From positions 29,197,819 to 29,261,818 of the forward strand of contig NC_061868.1 in the NCBI RefSeq assembly GCF_907164915.1: a stretch of 64,000 bases of DNA. Direction: 5' to 3'. The stretch comes from Impatiens glandulifera. Lineage: Eukaryota; Streptophyta; Magnoliopsida; Ericales; Balsaminaceae. Shown piece after piece: positions 47,173-58,694 of the stretch; the stretch's first letter is position 1, and every line of letters begins with the position of its first letter. A program made the translations under genes and the position numbers. The notes below the pieces were generated by a model. The model had not been told where the DNA came from. It searched no databases and worked only from the letters and a program-made list of their open reading frames with translations.

Positions 47173-49400
47173 AAATGTTGGTTTGTGATTCAAGTTTTAT
47201 TAGGAAAGCTGTATTTTTGTGAAAAGAATTTCAGAGAAATAGAAAATTCAATAGCCCATTTGTGCAAATTGGTCATTCTTTAGTTGTTTCAGGTTGTAGT
47301 AAACCTAGTTTTCTAATTGAATAAGCCGAGATCTTTTCTTTTTAGATGAGGAAATCTGTCTATTAATTCAAAAAATTGAGTACAATTGCAAAGATCCCTA
47401 ATACTACCAAATACATCTCACTCATAGTCATTATTACTTAGTAGAAATCAATAAATATGTTACAATGTCCTGTATGTTGTCACTCAAACCATGCATTTTC
47501 AATTAAAAAATTTTAAGGATATTTTGATTTTTTTTTCTTACTTTATCTTTAACTAATACTCTTTAGGGCAATATAAAATTATTGTCCTTGTTCATCGAAT
47601 CTGAATTATAAATAAAAATACATCTAAAAAGGAAATCCATAACCATATTATTATCATCCATTTTCTCTAAATTATTTTTCAAAACAAAAGTTTCAACTAA
47701 AAAAAAATAAAATATAGGGATTTATTCTTAATTTTGAGTACAACTTTTTTAGACAAATATCATAGAAAATAAAAAACAAAAATTACTTGGTTTCGAAATG
47801 ATCAACTATTAAGATTAACTTATTTAGAAAATATTTGGTTAACTTTATCACATAACCATCCCTTAGAAAGCTAATGAGGAATCAATATCCTGATGCGAAC
47901 CGGTAAAATAATTATTGTGATTTACCATAGTTTACGAGTCGTAAATCTGCAATTTAGGAAATCACATCACTCTAAAGTCTTAGCTTAATTTGATTTTTGT
48001 TTTATATTGCATTTATAAGAGCTTGATGAATCTGGAACTTAGAAAAGAAGAAAATATTATCTATTGTGTTTTTACATCGAGAAATAATAGATGAGTGAAA
48101 AATATTTGCAGAAAAATGTAGGGAAATGATGTCATTTTTTGAATGTATTGAAAATCTGAAAATTCTCTCGTATTAAATTTTCAATCCACTCAAGGATGAT
48201 ACATTATTTTCTTACATATTTTTTCCTATCCATATTTCTCGTTGTAAAAAATGTAGAAAAAATGGTCAGTGACTTGATTAACCTCTTACATCGACTATTA
48301 AGATTAACTTCTATTTAGAAAAGATTTTGTACAACTTTATCACATAACCATATCTAAAAAAAACAACGATGAATATTCTCATGCGAAACTAGTACTAGTA
48401 GTATAATTGTTCTGCTTTACCTTTGCACGTTATAAATTTGTGACAGAAAATCACATCACTATAAAGTTTTGAGTCGAGATCCTCTCGAATCGGATAGATT
48501 TCATAGCACAAGTAGGGACTTTCGGATAGATTCCATAGCACAAGTATGGACGAATCTATGTTATGGTTGTGGTTGGCTAAAACATATCCTTAAAAAATTT
48601 AATAAATAAGGTCAAATTTCTTTTTAATTTCTTAATTTATATCAAAATTTTAAACTTACCTCAAATATTTTCAAACACAGAAGTTTTAAATTCTGAATTT
48701 AGGACTAGAAACATATACAAATATACTCGAACAAATATTTTGATTAGTTGTACACTAGTAGTATTGTTTGTAATGATTGCGTAACTAATCAAACTTCAAG
48801 ACAAACTCAAAAAGTGTTAAAAACAACTCAAAATATATAAGAAAAAACAAATGACCAAATGCATATGTGATTTATAAAAAAAATACAAAACTAATTCAAG
48901 CACAATAATATATCATTCCGATCAAATAATGGGAGAACAGGATAATTGAGGGATATTTCATCGACTTTTTAAAAGACCATCTTTCTGATTCTTTCCCGGC
49001 ATATTTTATGTCGTTCGGATTTTATTGTTTTCTTTATCTGCACATGTTTTTCTAGTCCTCTTTGCGTTTTTTTTACATTCAATTCAATTGGGAAGCCACA
49101 TTGGAAAACAACATATTAAATTATGCTAGAGGTCGGACAAATTACAATATTGAGAAGAGCGGTTACATTATTCAAATGGAGTGTTTCTGAAAACTAAGTT
49201 CATAATTACCTTCAATTCAATTGGGAAGCCACATTGGAAAACAACATATTTATATTTTAAATGCTTTCAAGCAAATTGGTGTGCAAACTACATCATTAGA
49301 AGAATTTTGTTGTCATAAGAAAGAACAGTAAACATGTCAATGAGGATGAATCGCACAATGCCGATCTCTACCTCTAACCTTCCTTTTTGAATTATTTAAA
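47173..49400. repeat. Intergenic with internal duplications
   Basis: About 200 bp at 47795-47990 is repeated in direct orientation at 48285-48475 with many changes; both copies share CTATTAAGATTAACTT, ACTTTATCACATAACCAT and AATCACATCACT. A 40-bp block starting TTCAATTCAATTGGGAAGCC is repeated exactly at about 49077 and 49211. No gene is recognised between the ACS10-like gene and the F-box gene. Confidence 0.7.
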
Positions 49401-49684
49401 CTCTGGTACTCTGCCAGTATGCTCTTAAGGTTCATATGTCATAAAGTTTGCATAATGAAATCATGCAATTTAAAATAAGGAAAGGGGCCTTTAGTAACAG
49501 GCTCACAAAAATTCACTCGGTGAAACAACCATGCAATCATTCAATTCATTCATTGTCTATCTACACATGTTGGAAGCAACTCACCACGAAAGAAAAAAGA
49601 AGAAAAACAAGAAAAATAACGAAAAAATAAATAGATTGATCCTTTGCTGATTTGTGTTCTCCATTTCCTGCTGAAGAACTATAA

Positions 49685-52450
49685 CTAGTTTCCTGAGTCT
49701 CCATCCTCCACCTCTCCATCTTGGTGCTCCTCTTCTTCTTCCTCTTCTTCTTCTTCTTCAACCACCACAGCTCCAGCCCCGAGTAGAGTATTCCGTATCA
49801 TTTCCTCCCAACCCCTTATTCTTGTTCGCATTAGTCGCATAGAAAGTGCGCTGAAATTGCTTGGCTCACTTGAATCAGCATCTTTAAACTGGGATTCGGA
49901 CGAATTCTGATCTAGTGGTGGACAGTACTCCAATGTACATCGCCCAGATAGATCCATTACATTAACCTCAAAAGAGGGGGAGAGCATCCTCCCAACAGCT
50001 TTAACATGAGAAATGCTGAAAGACAACACAAATTCACTAAATCAAAATTGTCTCCAAGCTTAGTTAAATAAATGTACATAAAATAAGTTTATAACAAGGA
50101 AATAGGTACAAACAAAGCTTAAGAAGGGGACATCTGTATCTGTTGTATTGGGTTAACAAAAGAAAGAAAATGAGGGCAAAAAGAAATCAAATTCTAAACT
50201 AAAAAATGTTTTACATAAACTCCTATGTTACAATGAGGATGCATTTGTTTTTGTGGAGGGCAATCATGAAAAGAAGACTTTGTTTTAGTTATGCGTTCAT
50301 GTTCATGTTCATGTTCATGTTTTTAGTGATAATAAATCTCTATCTCTAAGGGTTATTTTGCACGATGTCCAAGCCTTTCCCGTTCTCCTTTTCCCCCTTC
50401 CTTTTTTCTTGAATTAGTGTTAATATTGCAAGATCGCTTTCATAGCTTTAACTTAAAAAAAACTAGGTGCTTACCTTTTCTTATAGACCATGGTATTTTC
50501 TCTCAAGCAGACTAGCACAACATCCAGTCACTTCACTTCAATGAAAGTGTTTTCAGTGGGAATCAAACCTCTTAGTTCAACACTCATTTCACTTGAACAA
50601 CGTGAGTGGGTAAAAACTAGTAAATGCACTTCTTTTTTTCTATAGATAGAGGTATCGATGGGCCTTGTGTAATGTAGCTGTAGTTAAGTCTGCATTGAAG
50701 TAGCTCTTTTTCTATTTGAAGATCTACCTATACTATAGATAACCCATCTTAGCCCTATTAGAGTTGAATTTTGTCAATCAAGGCCCCCTCAAAAAAATTC
50801 TAACTTTAGAGCTATCCATAAATCTTAATATAGTCATAGAAGGTCATAATTAAGCCTATTAACATATTCATGTTCATATTTTTACTAATTTTCAGCAATC
50901 TAACTCTATTATTTTCAAGTTCTTTCCACATAACCATCACAAAACATTATGCCTACCATTCTATGGATCTATTTTTATAACTAATAATGATTAGAGTGCC
51001 ACTATAGATTTTCAAAGTACAGTTATAAGATTTTGGAGTGCAACAATCGTGAAGCTTTTATCACACATGTTGCCAACTAACATTTGCAAATATTCTAAAT
51101 ATATTTTTCTAACAAATCTTGAAATGGCATGGACCAAAGAGATGCGTCCAAATAAATGAGAAGTGTATAAGAACTAAATAGGAAATTAAGGATAGCAAAA
51201 GCCTACCATATGTAGTATAAACCATCCATCTCCTGTCTCTGAACTCTACCCAAAAGCTCGATTTGCAAAACTCCACCAATACAGAGAACAGGCTCGGGTA
51301 GACTGAATTTTTGAAGACTATTCTCCTACAATTTCACCATAATGCAGAAAATGAGAGATCTACTTACCAATTATGGCACCCAAATAGGAAAAAAAATAGA
51401 AATAGATCAAAATTTTAGTATTAAAACCCAATTTACATGACAGACAGAAATCACCCTCAAATTTGTTCCACATTTCTATCTGAAACTCAAATCTGTTTTA
51501 AAATTAAGTCAGTAATATTACTCAAATGACCTGCATCATTGGAAATTCAGGCGAAGTGTAAGTCCACACAAAGTTATCGTTTGTATAGTTCCCAACCCTA
51601 TATTCTCCTCTCATCAGAACATCCATTTCCATGGAGCTCTTTGGATGTCCCATCTTAAACCGAACTGATTTTGCCGAATATACAGGGAAGCCATACTGAA
51701 AATATGCTGAAACATGAACAGATTTCTTTAATCGAGAAGAAAAAAAGGTATTGCAATGAAATATCTAAACTAGAAAAAGAAAAAAACAAATAAATTCCAA
51801 AACTGACCTTGAAATGGTTGGACATAGATTTCAGAGATAATACACAAATTTGCAGCCAACTTATAAACCAATGCCTCAGGAACAGTAGGATCATCTTCAC
51901 CTTCACTCGACCAATACGATGCTCTACGGTCAACCCTATCGCTCGGCTCCAAAGTATTCTCAATGGTTTCGTCTGGGTAATTATCAGTGCTGGAAGCAAC
52001 AATTGCTTGTGAGATACAACTTTTATCTGAGGATCGTTCAAGACCATGAGCCATACAAGCATAGACTCTGTGATTTCGATTCAGATATTCCCAACCCAGA
52101 GTATTACACAGCATCTCTTCAACTGGTTCTATAATATTCTTAACTTGGATTGACTTGATAAAACTCGATAAGTCGGGAAATAGTGTAACACAAAGATTCT
52201 TTGCCAAACCATTTTCAACAACTGCAGAGAGGATCATGTCACATAAAAAAACAAAAAACAAAAAATTAGCATGTGTTCATATGTCAAATGATAGCAAAGT
52301 CAAATTTGAGGCTTTTAGGTTACCGAATCTTTGCCAGGATCTTGAAACTGCAGTAGCACGAACAAGATCAGATGGGTCATCCAAACACATGAGTATCTTG
52401 CTGGATATGTCAGGTCCAAGAAATTCGATGAAGTCTCCAATTTTCTCCAT
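49685..52450 (-). CDS. F-box protein, At4g00755-like
   Basis: Five exons on the reverse strand with GT/AG introns: 52450-52324, 52221-51808, 51706-51531, 51325-51207, 50015-49685 (1167 bp, 388 residues). The frame closes across every junction. Residues 6-45 form the F-box (FLGPDISSKILMCLDDPSDL, VSRSWQRFV), which docks to SKP1 in SCF ubiquitin ligases. The rest has the blocks typical of plant At4g00755-like proteins: ASSTDNYPDETIENTLEP, RASYWSSEGEDDP, YFQYGFPVYSAKSVRFKMGH, FVWTYTSPEFP and PVLCIGGVLQIELLGRVQRQ. The substrate is unknown. The C-terminus has GWEEMIRNTLLGAG followed by a run of 11 Glu, encoded by a GAA/GAG tract. A 5'-untranslated intron is likely (donor near 52779, acceptor near 52465). 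Intron 4 is 1.2 kb. Confidence 0.9.
50288..50322. repeat. Short GTTCAT hexamer repeat
   Basis: Four to five units of GTTCAT lie in intron 4 of the F-box gene. Such short arrays vary in length easily; no function is suggested. Confidence 0.7.
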
Positions 52451-52919
52451 CAAAACTAAACTCTATGTGTCCAAGCGGCAAGGAATTCATCGAGAAAACA
52501 AAAAATATAAAGAGTATAATGAGTTGGTATTTCAAAAAAGAAGAAAATTCCTATCGTACAAAACCTAATTCACAAGATTACGTAAAGGGTATGCAAAAGG
52601 GTAAACCACTGTAACATTTGATTCTACAAAATAAACCAAATTTTGCGAATTTCCAACCATAAGTCTGATTTCTATTTTCGAAAAAGTCATATTTTTAATC
52701 TGGTAACTGAAGATTAAGAAAAGGGATCTCAGCGTAAGGATACAACAGAAAAGTGGTATAAACGAAAAGACAAAGTACCTCGTCGGAGAGAACAACAGAG
52801 ATCTATTGCAACTACAAGCACCACAGAGAGAGAGAGAAGGTTGAAGATTGAGGTGAATCAGTTTTCGGACAACCTACGCTTCTGGTGGGTTTGGCGTTCG
52901 GGTCGAGATAACGGGTCTG

Positions 52920-52923
<4 letters not shown>

Positions 52924-52951
<28 letters not shown>

Positions 52952-52965
52952 ATGTATAGTATATA

Positions 52966-53015
<50 letters not shown>
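52924..53015. repeat. (TA)n microsatellite, compound
   Basis: About 90 bp of TA with short interruptions, 475 bp upstream of the F-box start codon and next to the probable transcription start. Confidence 0.85.
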
Positions 53016-53016
<1 letters not shown>

Positions 53017-53359
53017 TATAATATATATTGTATATATTTATAGAGATGTATTGTCCTTTGACTTTCATTCTTAAATCCTCATTCTTTTATGTATTTTTTT
53101 CATTGCAAAATATTTTTCGGTTTTATATAAATTAGTAATCTCAATTTATTTGTGTAAGTTTTATAAGTTAACATTATTAAAATAACTCCATGTAATCAAG
53201 GTAAAGATATAAAAAAATATTATTTATATATAAATATCATAAATAAAAATAATATTATTCAAATCTTTAAATTGGTTTTAGTTGTTAAAATTAAATGTAA
53301 TTTAAATGTAATTTATCGAGTATATATAGTTTGAAAAATATTTAAAAAAAAGATGTAAT

Positions 53360-53938
53360 TAGGGGTGGAGAAAATTACCGATATTAAAGGTATATCGAAT
53401 ATACCGTACTGTAATATATCGAAAATATCGATTTTTAAGTTATACCGAAAAAAGGTAAGGTATGATACCGATACCGAAATTATTGGTAAGGTAAAGGTAT
53501 GAGATTTTTAAAATTTTGATATATCGTGATATACCGAAATAGTATTTATTGGTTAAAATATATATAAATATAAATATATATAATACTTATAAGGAAATAT
53601 TTAAATAGATTGGATGCTAATTTAATTATAGATGAATAATATCAAAATATAATTATACTGAAATATTATTCATTATATGCAATCTCTACCTTACCGATGA
53701 GATTGTTTTTTTTAAGTTAATATGTTTTTTAGGTATAAAAGGTATAATACCGATACCGTACCGAAATCAAGGTAAGGTAAATGTATGAATTTTTAGTATA
53801 TCGAAATTAAGGTATATCGAAATCAAGATATACCGAAATTAAGGTAAGGTAAATGTATGCATTTTTTGTATACCGAAAGTTTAGGTAAGGTATAAGGTAT
53901 GGATAAAACATTAAGATATATCGTACCGACCCACCCTA
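53360..53938. mobile_element. hAT-type non-autonomous element (TAGGGGTGG ends)
   Basis: The element begins TAGGGGTGGAG and ends CGACCCACCCTA. The 8-bp target duplication GATGTAAT is perfect (53352-53359 and 53939-53946). Its 579 bp are filled with repeats of ATACCGATACCG, AAGGTAAGGTA and TATATCGAAA type. No coding capacity. Confidence 0.92.
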
Positions 53939-53946
53939 GATGTAAT

Positions 53947-54720
53947 GCATGATCAATCATATAAATTGAAATATCCATTAGGAAGAAAAATAATTTAAAA
54001 AATAAAAATATTATCAAACATTTAATTTCAAATCAAATTATATAAAATTCTATTAAGTTTAATATTACTTATTATTATATATTTATTTAAAAATAAAAAT
54101 ATTAGAAAATTATTTAACTAATTCATTTAAAAATTTTAAATTTTTTATATTTATAATAATTTTGATTATTTAATAACTAAATTTAGTAAGATGTTAAAAA
54201 ATAAGAAAATAAATAAATGATTGATAATAAAAGTGTTGCCAAGGAAAGATGCAAAATTTTGAGTTCCCTTTACCTTCAACCTTGTTTCTATAGGATGAAG
54301 AAGCTGCATTACTTACGGATAAAGAAGGAAAAAGTGATGTTGTCAACAAAAATAAAGAGGGAAATGAGCCATTTTCTTTATATCATATGTTTTAGGCATG
54401 TTATGTGAAGATTAAATTCCTTCAAAACTTGAATACATTCCGACTGAAAGTTGGCTCCTTAACCCATTCTTTCCATTTAAAAGTATTCGGACCGGATCAG
54501 ACCAATTCTCGGCGTGTCCCTAGCTAGTAGATATGTGAAAGTACTCTACAGTGTCTTAATTTATTTTTTAAAATATTATAATAAAAAATTAAAAAATACT
54601 AAAACATAATTAAATTAAAATTTTTGTACTAATAAAAAAAAATTTGTCATACAAGGTCATAATTTTTTTTATAATAATAAATTATTAAAAGTTAATATTG
54701 TAACCCTGGGAATCCCGCAA
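53947..54720. other. Intergenic, no gene recognised
   Basis: AT-rich. A short open stretch on the plus strand at 54217-54408 has no recognisable family, no splice context and low complexity, so it is not called. Confidence 0.5.
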
Positions 54721-54724
54721 CAGC

Positions 54725-55189
54725 TGTCACGACCCACTTGTCTTCCTAACCCAAGAGGCTTAATCAATCATGAAGGCCCAACACAAGGAACCTTCTAGAA
54801 GCCTTGTAAGAAAGTATGTCATGCTCTACATTAATGAGCCATTTAATGTAGTGGTTGGTTAGTAACTATTAAGGTGGTAGTTGGGTAGTAAACTATCAAT
54901 GTGGTAGTTGGATAGCACACAATTAATGGGGTAGTTAAGTGTTATGTAATTAATGAAGTAGTTGGGGATAGCCCTATAAATACCTTAGAGATTCCTTTGT
55001 AAAGTACCAAGTATTCAAGTGATATAATATTATTATTCTTTGTAAGAGTTTACTCTCTCTCTAGAATTCTTGTGTCAATTCTATTAAATGTCGAGTGTTG
55101 CGTCGAGAAAGGCTGACTAGTTACTCGTTCTTGCGAAGATCATAACTAGTGCCGCACAGATCGTCAGTGGAAAGACTGAGCCCGTGACA
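54725..55189 (+). mobile_element. Solo LTR
   Basis: It starts TGTCACGACCC and ends CGTGACA, a 7-bp inverted terminal pair, and is flanked by the 4-bp repeat CAGC (54721-54724 and 55190-55193). Inside are four spaced GTGGTAGTTGGGTAG-like units (54850-54960), a promoter-like CCCTATAAATACC (54973-54985) and a CT-rich leader. No primer site or second LTR follows, so recombination between two LTRs is the likely origin. The reading direction is set by the TATA-like box. Confidence 0.65.
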
Positions 55190-55899
55190 CAGCGCATGTG
55201 ATCGACACGTGGCATGCGGGCCCAAAATAGCTCGAGATTCGATGGTTTCAAATTTAGTTTGAATATTATTTTTTAAGAGATTGTGATAGTACTAACAACT
55301 TTTTAAAATTAATTAGATATAAATAATTAATTTTATTCAAATTTTAATAATATGGGGATTTGTTGTAATCAAATAACGATTTGATTTTTTTATGAAATTC
55401 GATTTAAATTAATTAAACATAATAAATTTAAGAAAAGATGTGTACAAACATATTTTGCACTAGAGTTTCGTTTGGTTCGAAATTTTGTGATACTCGAGAA
55501 ATGACTTTCGCGTTATGTCCTATATACTAGTTAAAAACGTTCTTTACTTATAAAGTTGACTTTTTTGAAAATCAGTTGTATAACGTTTGTGTTTTAACCA
55601 ATTATTCTTCTGGTCCTAGTCATGATTCTAGGTTTTAGCGTTATTTAAAATATTGAAACAATAATATTTAAATGTTGGTACCTGTTGCAGATGATAACTA
55701 TGGTGGAAATACCTGAAGAATATCAATCATTTTTAAAGGCATTAGGGTTTAGAAATAAACATCAAACGAGCATTTGTTGAAATATTTTTTGTGGAAATAT
55801 CCCCAAAATATTTAAAATGCATTTTCTAATTTTTCTAATTTTTAGAAAATAATTTGAAGTCCAAAAATTATAAAAATAATTTTTGATTTTGAAAAGTGG

Positions 55900-57720
55900 A
55901 ATTAAATAGTTCTTAGGACCGGAGTCCTAAGGCTAGGGTTCGTTTTTTCTGATCGGGGTCTAGAAACCCTTAGTCTAGGTTCGGGAGCTCTCAGTCTGAG
56001 TACAGGAGTTCTTCGATCGATGCGCTAATGACTCTCGGTCCTTGGCTTATCTTACCGGTCTAGGTGTGAAAACATATCGATCCAAAACTAGCCTAAGGCT
56101 AGGTTTCTCGGTTGAGGTGTATAAACCTCTCGGTCCGAGACTAGCTCTAGGCTAAGTTCCTTAGTCAGGGGCTCGAGAGCTCTCGATCTCAAGCTTGGGA
56201 TGCTCGATCCCAAGGTTAGGCCTCTCGGTCATGGGTCTTGGGAAACTCGGTCATGGACTTAGGCCTCTCGGTTCAAGGTGAGAATCCTCGGTTGGATTTC
56301 TCGATCCTAGTTCAAGAACGTCGGTCATAGGTCTCGTCCTAACTTATTTTATTAGTCCTTGGTCTCGGTCCTAGGCTTACAAGCCTCGGACCTCAAGAAC
56401 ACAAGGATCCAATTTTCAAAATTCTTGTTTTTAGCTCTAATTCTTTGATCCAAGAGCTTGGGTAGCTTCACAAAGCTCCTAGAACATGTTGATCATCATC
56501 TCAATGTATCATCGACCTAGATGATAATTAATTTGTTCAAAACTGTTTTTTATCAAAATTTAAAATTTTGATTTAAAAGGTGTTTTAAAGTGAAAGAAGT
56601 TATTCAATAGTTTCCTTATATCACATATACTTGATTAGTAGCAAAACAAGAACAATGGTTGTTCATTTTGACCAATTCAAGAACTCAAAATTTTCATTTT
56701 ATTTTAATCAAACATGATCCAAATAGTTGCTCAACATGTTTACAATCATGTTGGGAAGCTTTTGGGTTATGATTCAACCGAATTAACCCAAGAACAACAA
56801 ACCTGTTTTTTTTTTTGAAATTCAAATTTGAGTTTTTGTTATTTAGATCGATTGATTGGTTCTATCGTATCTAGATAGTCTATAATTCATCTAGGGATGA
56901 ATTTTCAATCATAAAACAACATAAAATAGCATGCATACAAGCTTATGTAATTTTTAATAAAAAAATTAAATTCAAACTGTAAATATGAATTATAGATAAT
57001 TGGAACCTTACCAAGGATTGGAGAGCACTCCTTGATTATTATAGAAGTTTTCTGGATGCTTAGATCCAAACTTTAAGGCTTTAAACTAGAAAATTCAAAA
57101 AAATCTGAAAGTTTCAAGCTTTAATGGCAAATTTTTGATTTTCTTCGATTTGAAGGTATGAGTTGGTTGCTTAACTTTGAAATTACTTATGGGGTATTTA
57201 TCCTCGTCCTAAGTCGGTTGGGGCGTATAGTGGCCTGAATTGTCAAAAGCCATTAATAGCTTTTGGTTGTGCTTGGCTGAAGTCGCCGGAATAATGATGA
57301 TTCATCATTATTTTGATAGGTAGAAATGATCATCTTCGTAGGGTGATCATTTTAGGCTTTAAATGAGCCAAAATGGTGGACTAACGAGGGAGTTTCAAAA
57401 AAGTAAAATCAAAGACGAATCTTTGATGCTTATCACTTTGGCATCACGTTTGAGACGAAGGTGGCGCTCAAAACGATGCTGTTTTGAGCGCTTTCCAACA
57501 TTTCGTCTAGCGATGTTGGTGTTTGGGTGGTCTATTAGTGATTCCACTAATGGACGTTTGTTGATCCGTTGTGATCCAGGCGCGCGCTGCTCTAGCTACA
57601 ACCGGCTATGCGAGCGCTCTGAGGCATTGGATGAGGAGCCAACATCCACCCAATGTATGTGGTTCCTGTTGCAGCGTTTTCTTTTATTTCGGCTACACTT
57701 GATTACATATTTATATTTTT
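55900..57720. mobile_element. Possible decayed LTR retroelement, CTCGGTC-rich
   Basis: 55920-56400 has scattered CTCGGTC, CTAGG and CTCGATC words in loosely repeated phrases. 56890-57060 has an AT-rich block with CATGCATAC, and 57230-57700 is less AT-rich and contains an open frame (57363-57725) of no known family. A similar but inverted order appears at 25690-27820. Ends and domains could not be fixed. Confidence 0.35.
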
Positions 57721-57729
57721 TTTAAGTCC

Positions 57730-58485
57730 TTAAAGGGTTATTTGAAATTAATTTTTCTTTCAACCTTTTCACTTTAGTTTTGATCTTTTCAAATACACAA
57801 AATATTAAAATAAGTATGACATATATTTTACCAATTTATTTTTTATTGTATAATTGTAGGATTTAAATAAATAATTTTATTTGATACAACAATTCATCAA
57901 AATTATTTATTTTTGTCCTTTTTTTTAAATTATTTTGAGATAATATGAGTACAACATTTATCAAAATAATTTTATTTTCTATTTTGGCCATAACTCTTAA
58001 TTAATTTGATTAATTAGCACGATAATTAATCATAATTAATTGTTTTAAATAGGTTTTGCCGTGAGTTAATTATTTTGATCTTACTTATTTAAAAACAATT
58101 AAAAATAATGATTTTAATATTATAAATTAGAGCGTAAATTTTTAGTGCTTACAAATATATATAAATAATTAATTAAATAATAAAAAATGTGATAATAATA
58201 AAATTATTTTTTCAAGTCTTTTAATTTGTTTTTTAAAATAATAAATAAGTCTCAAATATATTTTTCAAAAAATTAAATAACATATTTTTAATATATTTTT
58301 AATTTAAATATTTTATTATTTTATTTTACAGTTTTATTTTATTTTTAAAAAACATTTTTATTTCTTTTATTTAAGTCTTTTTTTAATTAATAATATATTA
58401 AATATATATTAATATTATTTTTTTAAACTATTTCGTCAATTCTAAAAATATTATTTCAAGTATATAATGTCTTATTTTTATTTTG
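57730..58485. other. Intergenic, no gene recognised
   Basis: Very AT-rich sequence with no supported feature, up to the 3' end of the LINE. Confidence 0.5.
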
Positions 58486-58694
58486 TCTTTTTTTTTGGAA
58501 AAACGACTTAACGTCATTTTATTAAAAATTCCCAAAAACTGGAAAAAAACCACAAGTTTAAGAGATCATTCTAGACAGGTCTAGAATGATTTTGAAGTCG
58601 TAACATTTTGAATAAAAGCTAAAAAGCTAAAAACGTAAATGAATTATCTATTTACAATGCTTTCAATTCTAGTGAGTTTAAAAAACGGTAAACT

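Noticed and set aside
57363..57725. 120-residue plus-strand frame
   Set aside because: No family, no splice or promoter context, and it lies in a likely decayed retroelement.
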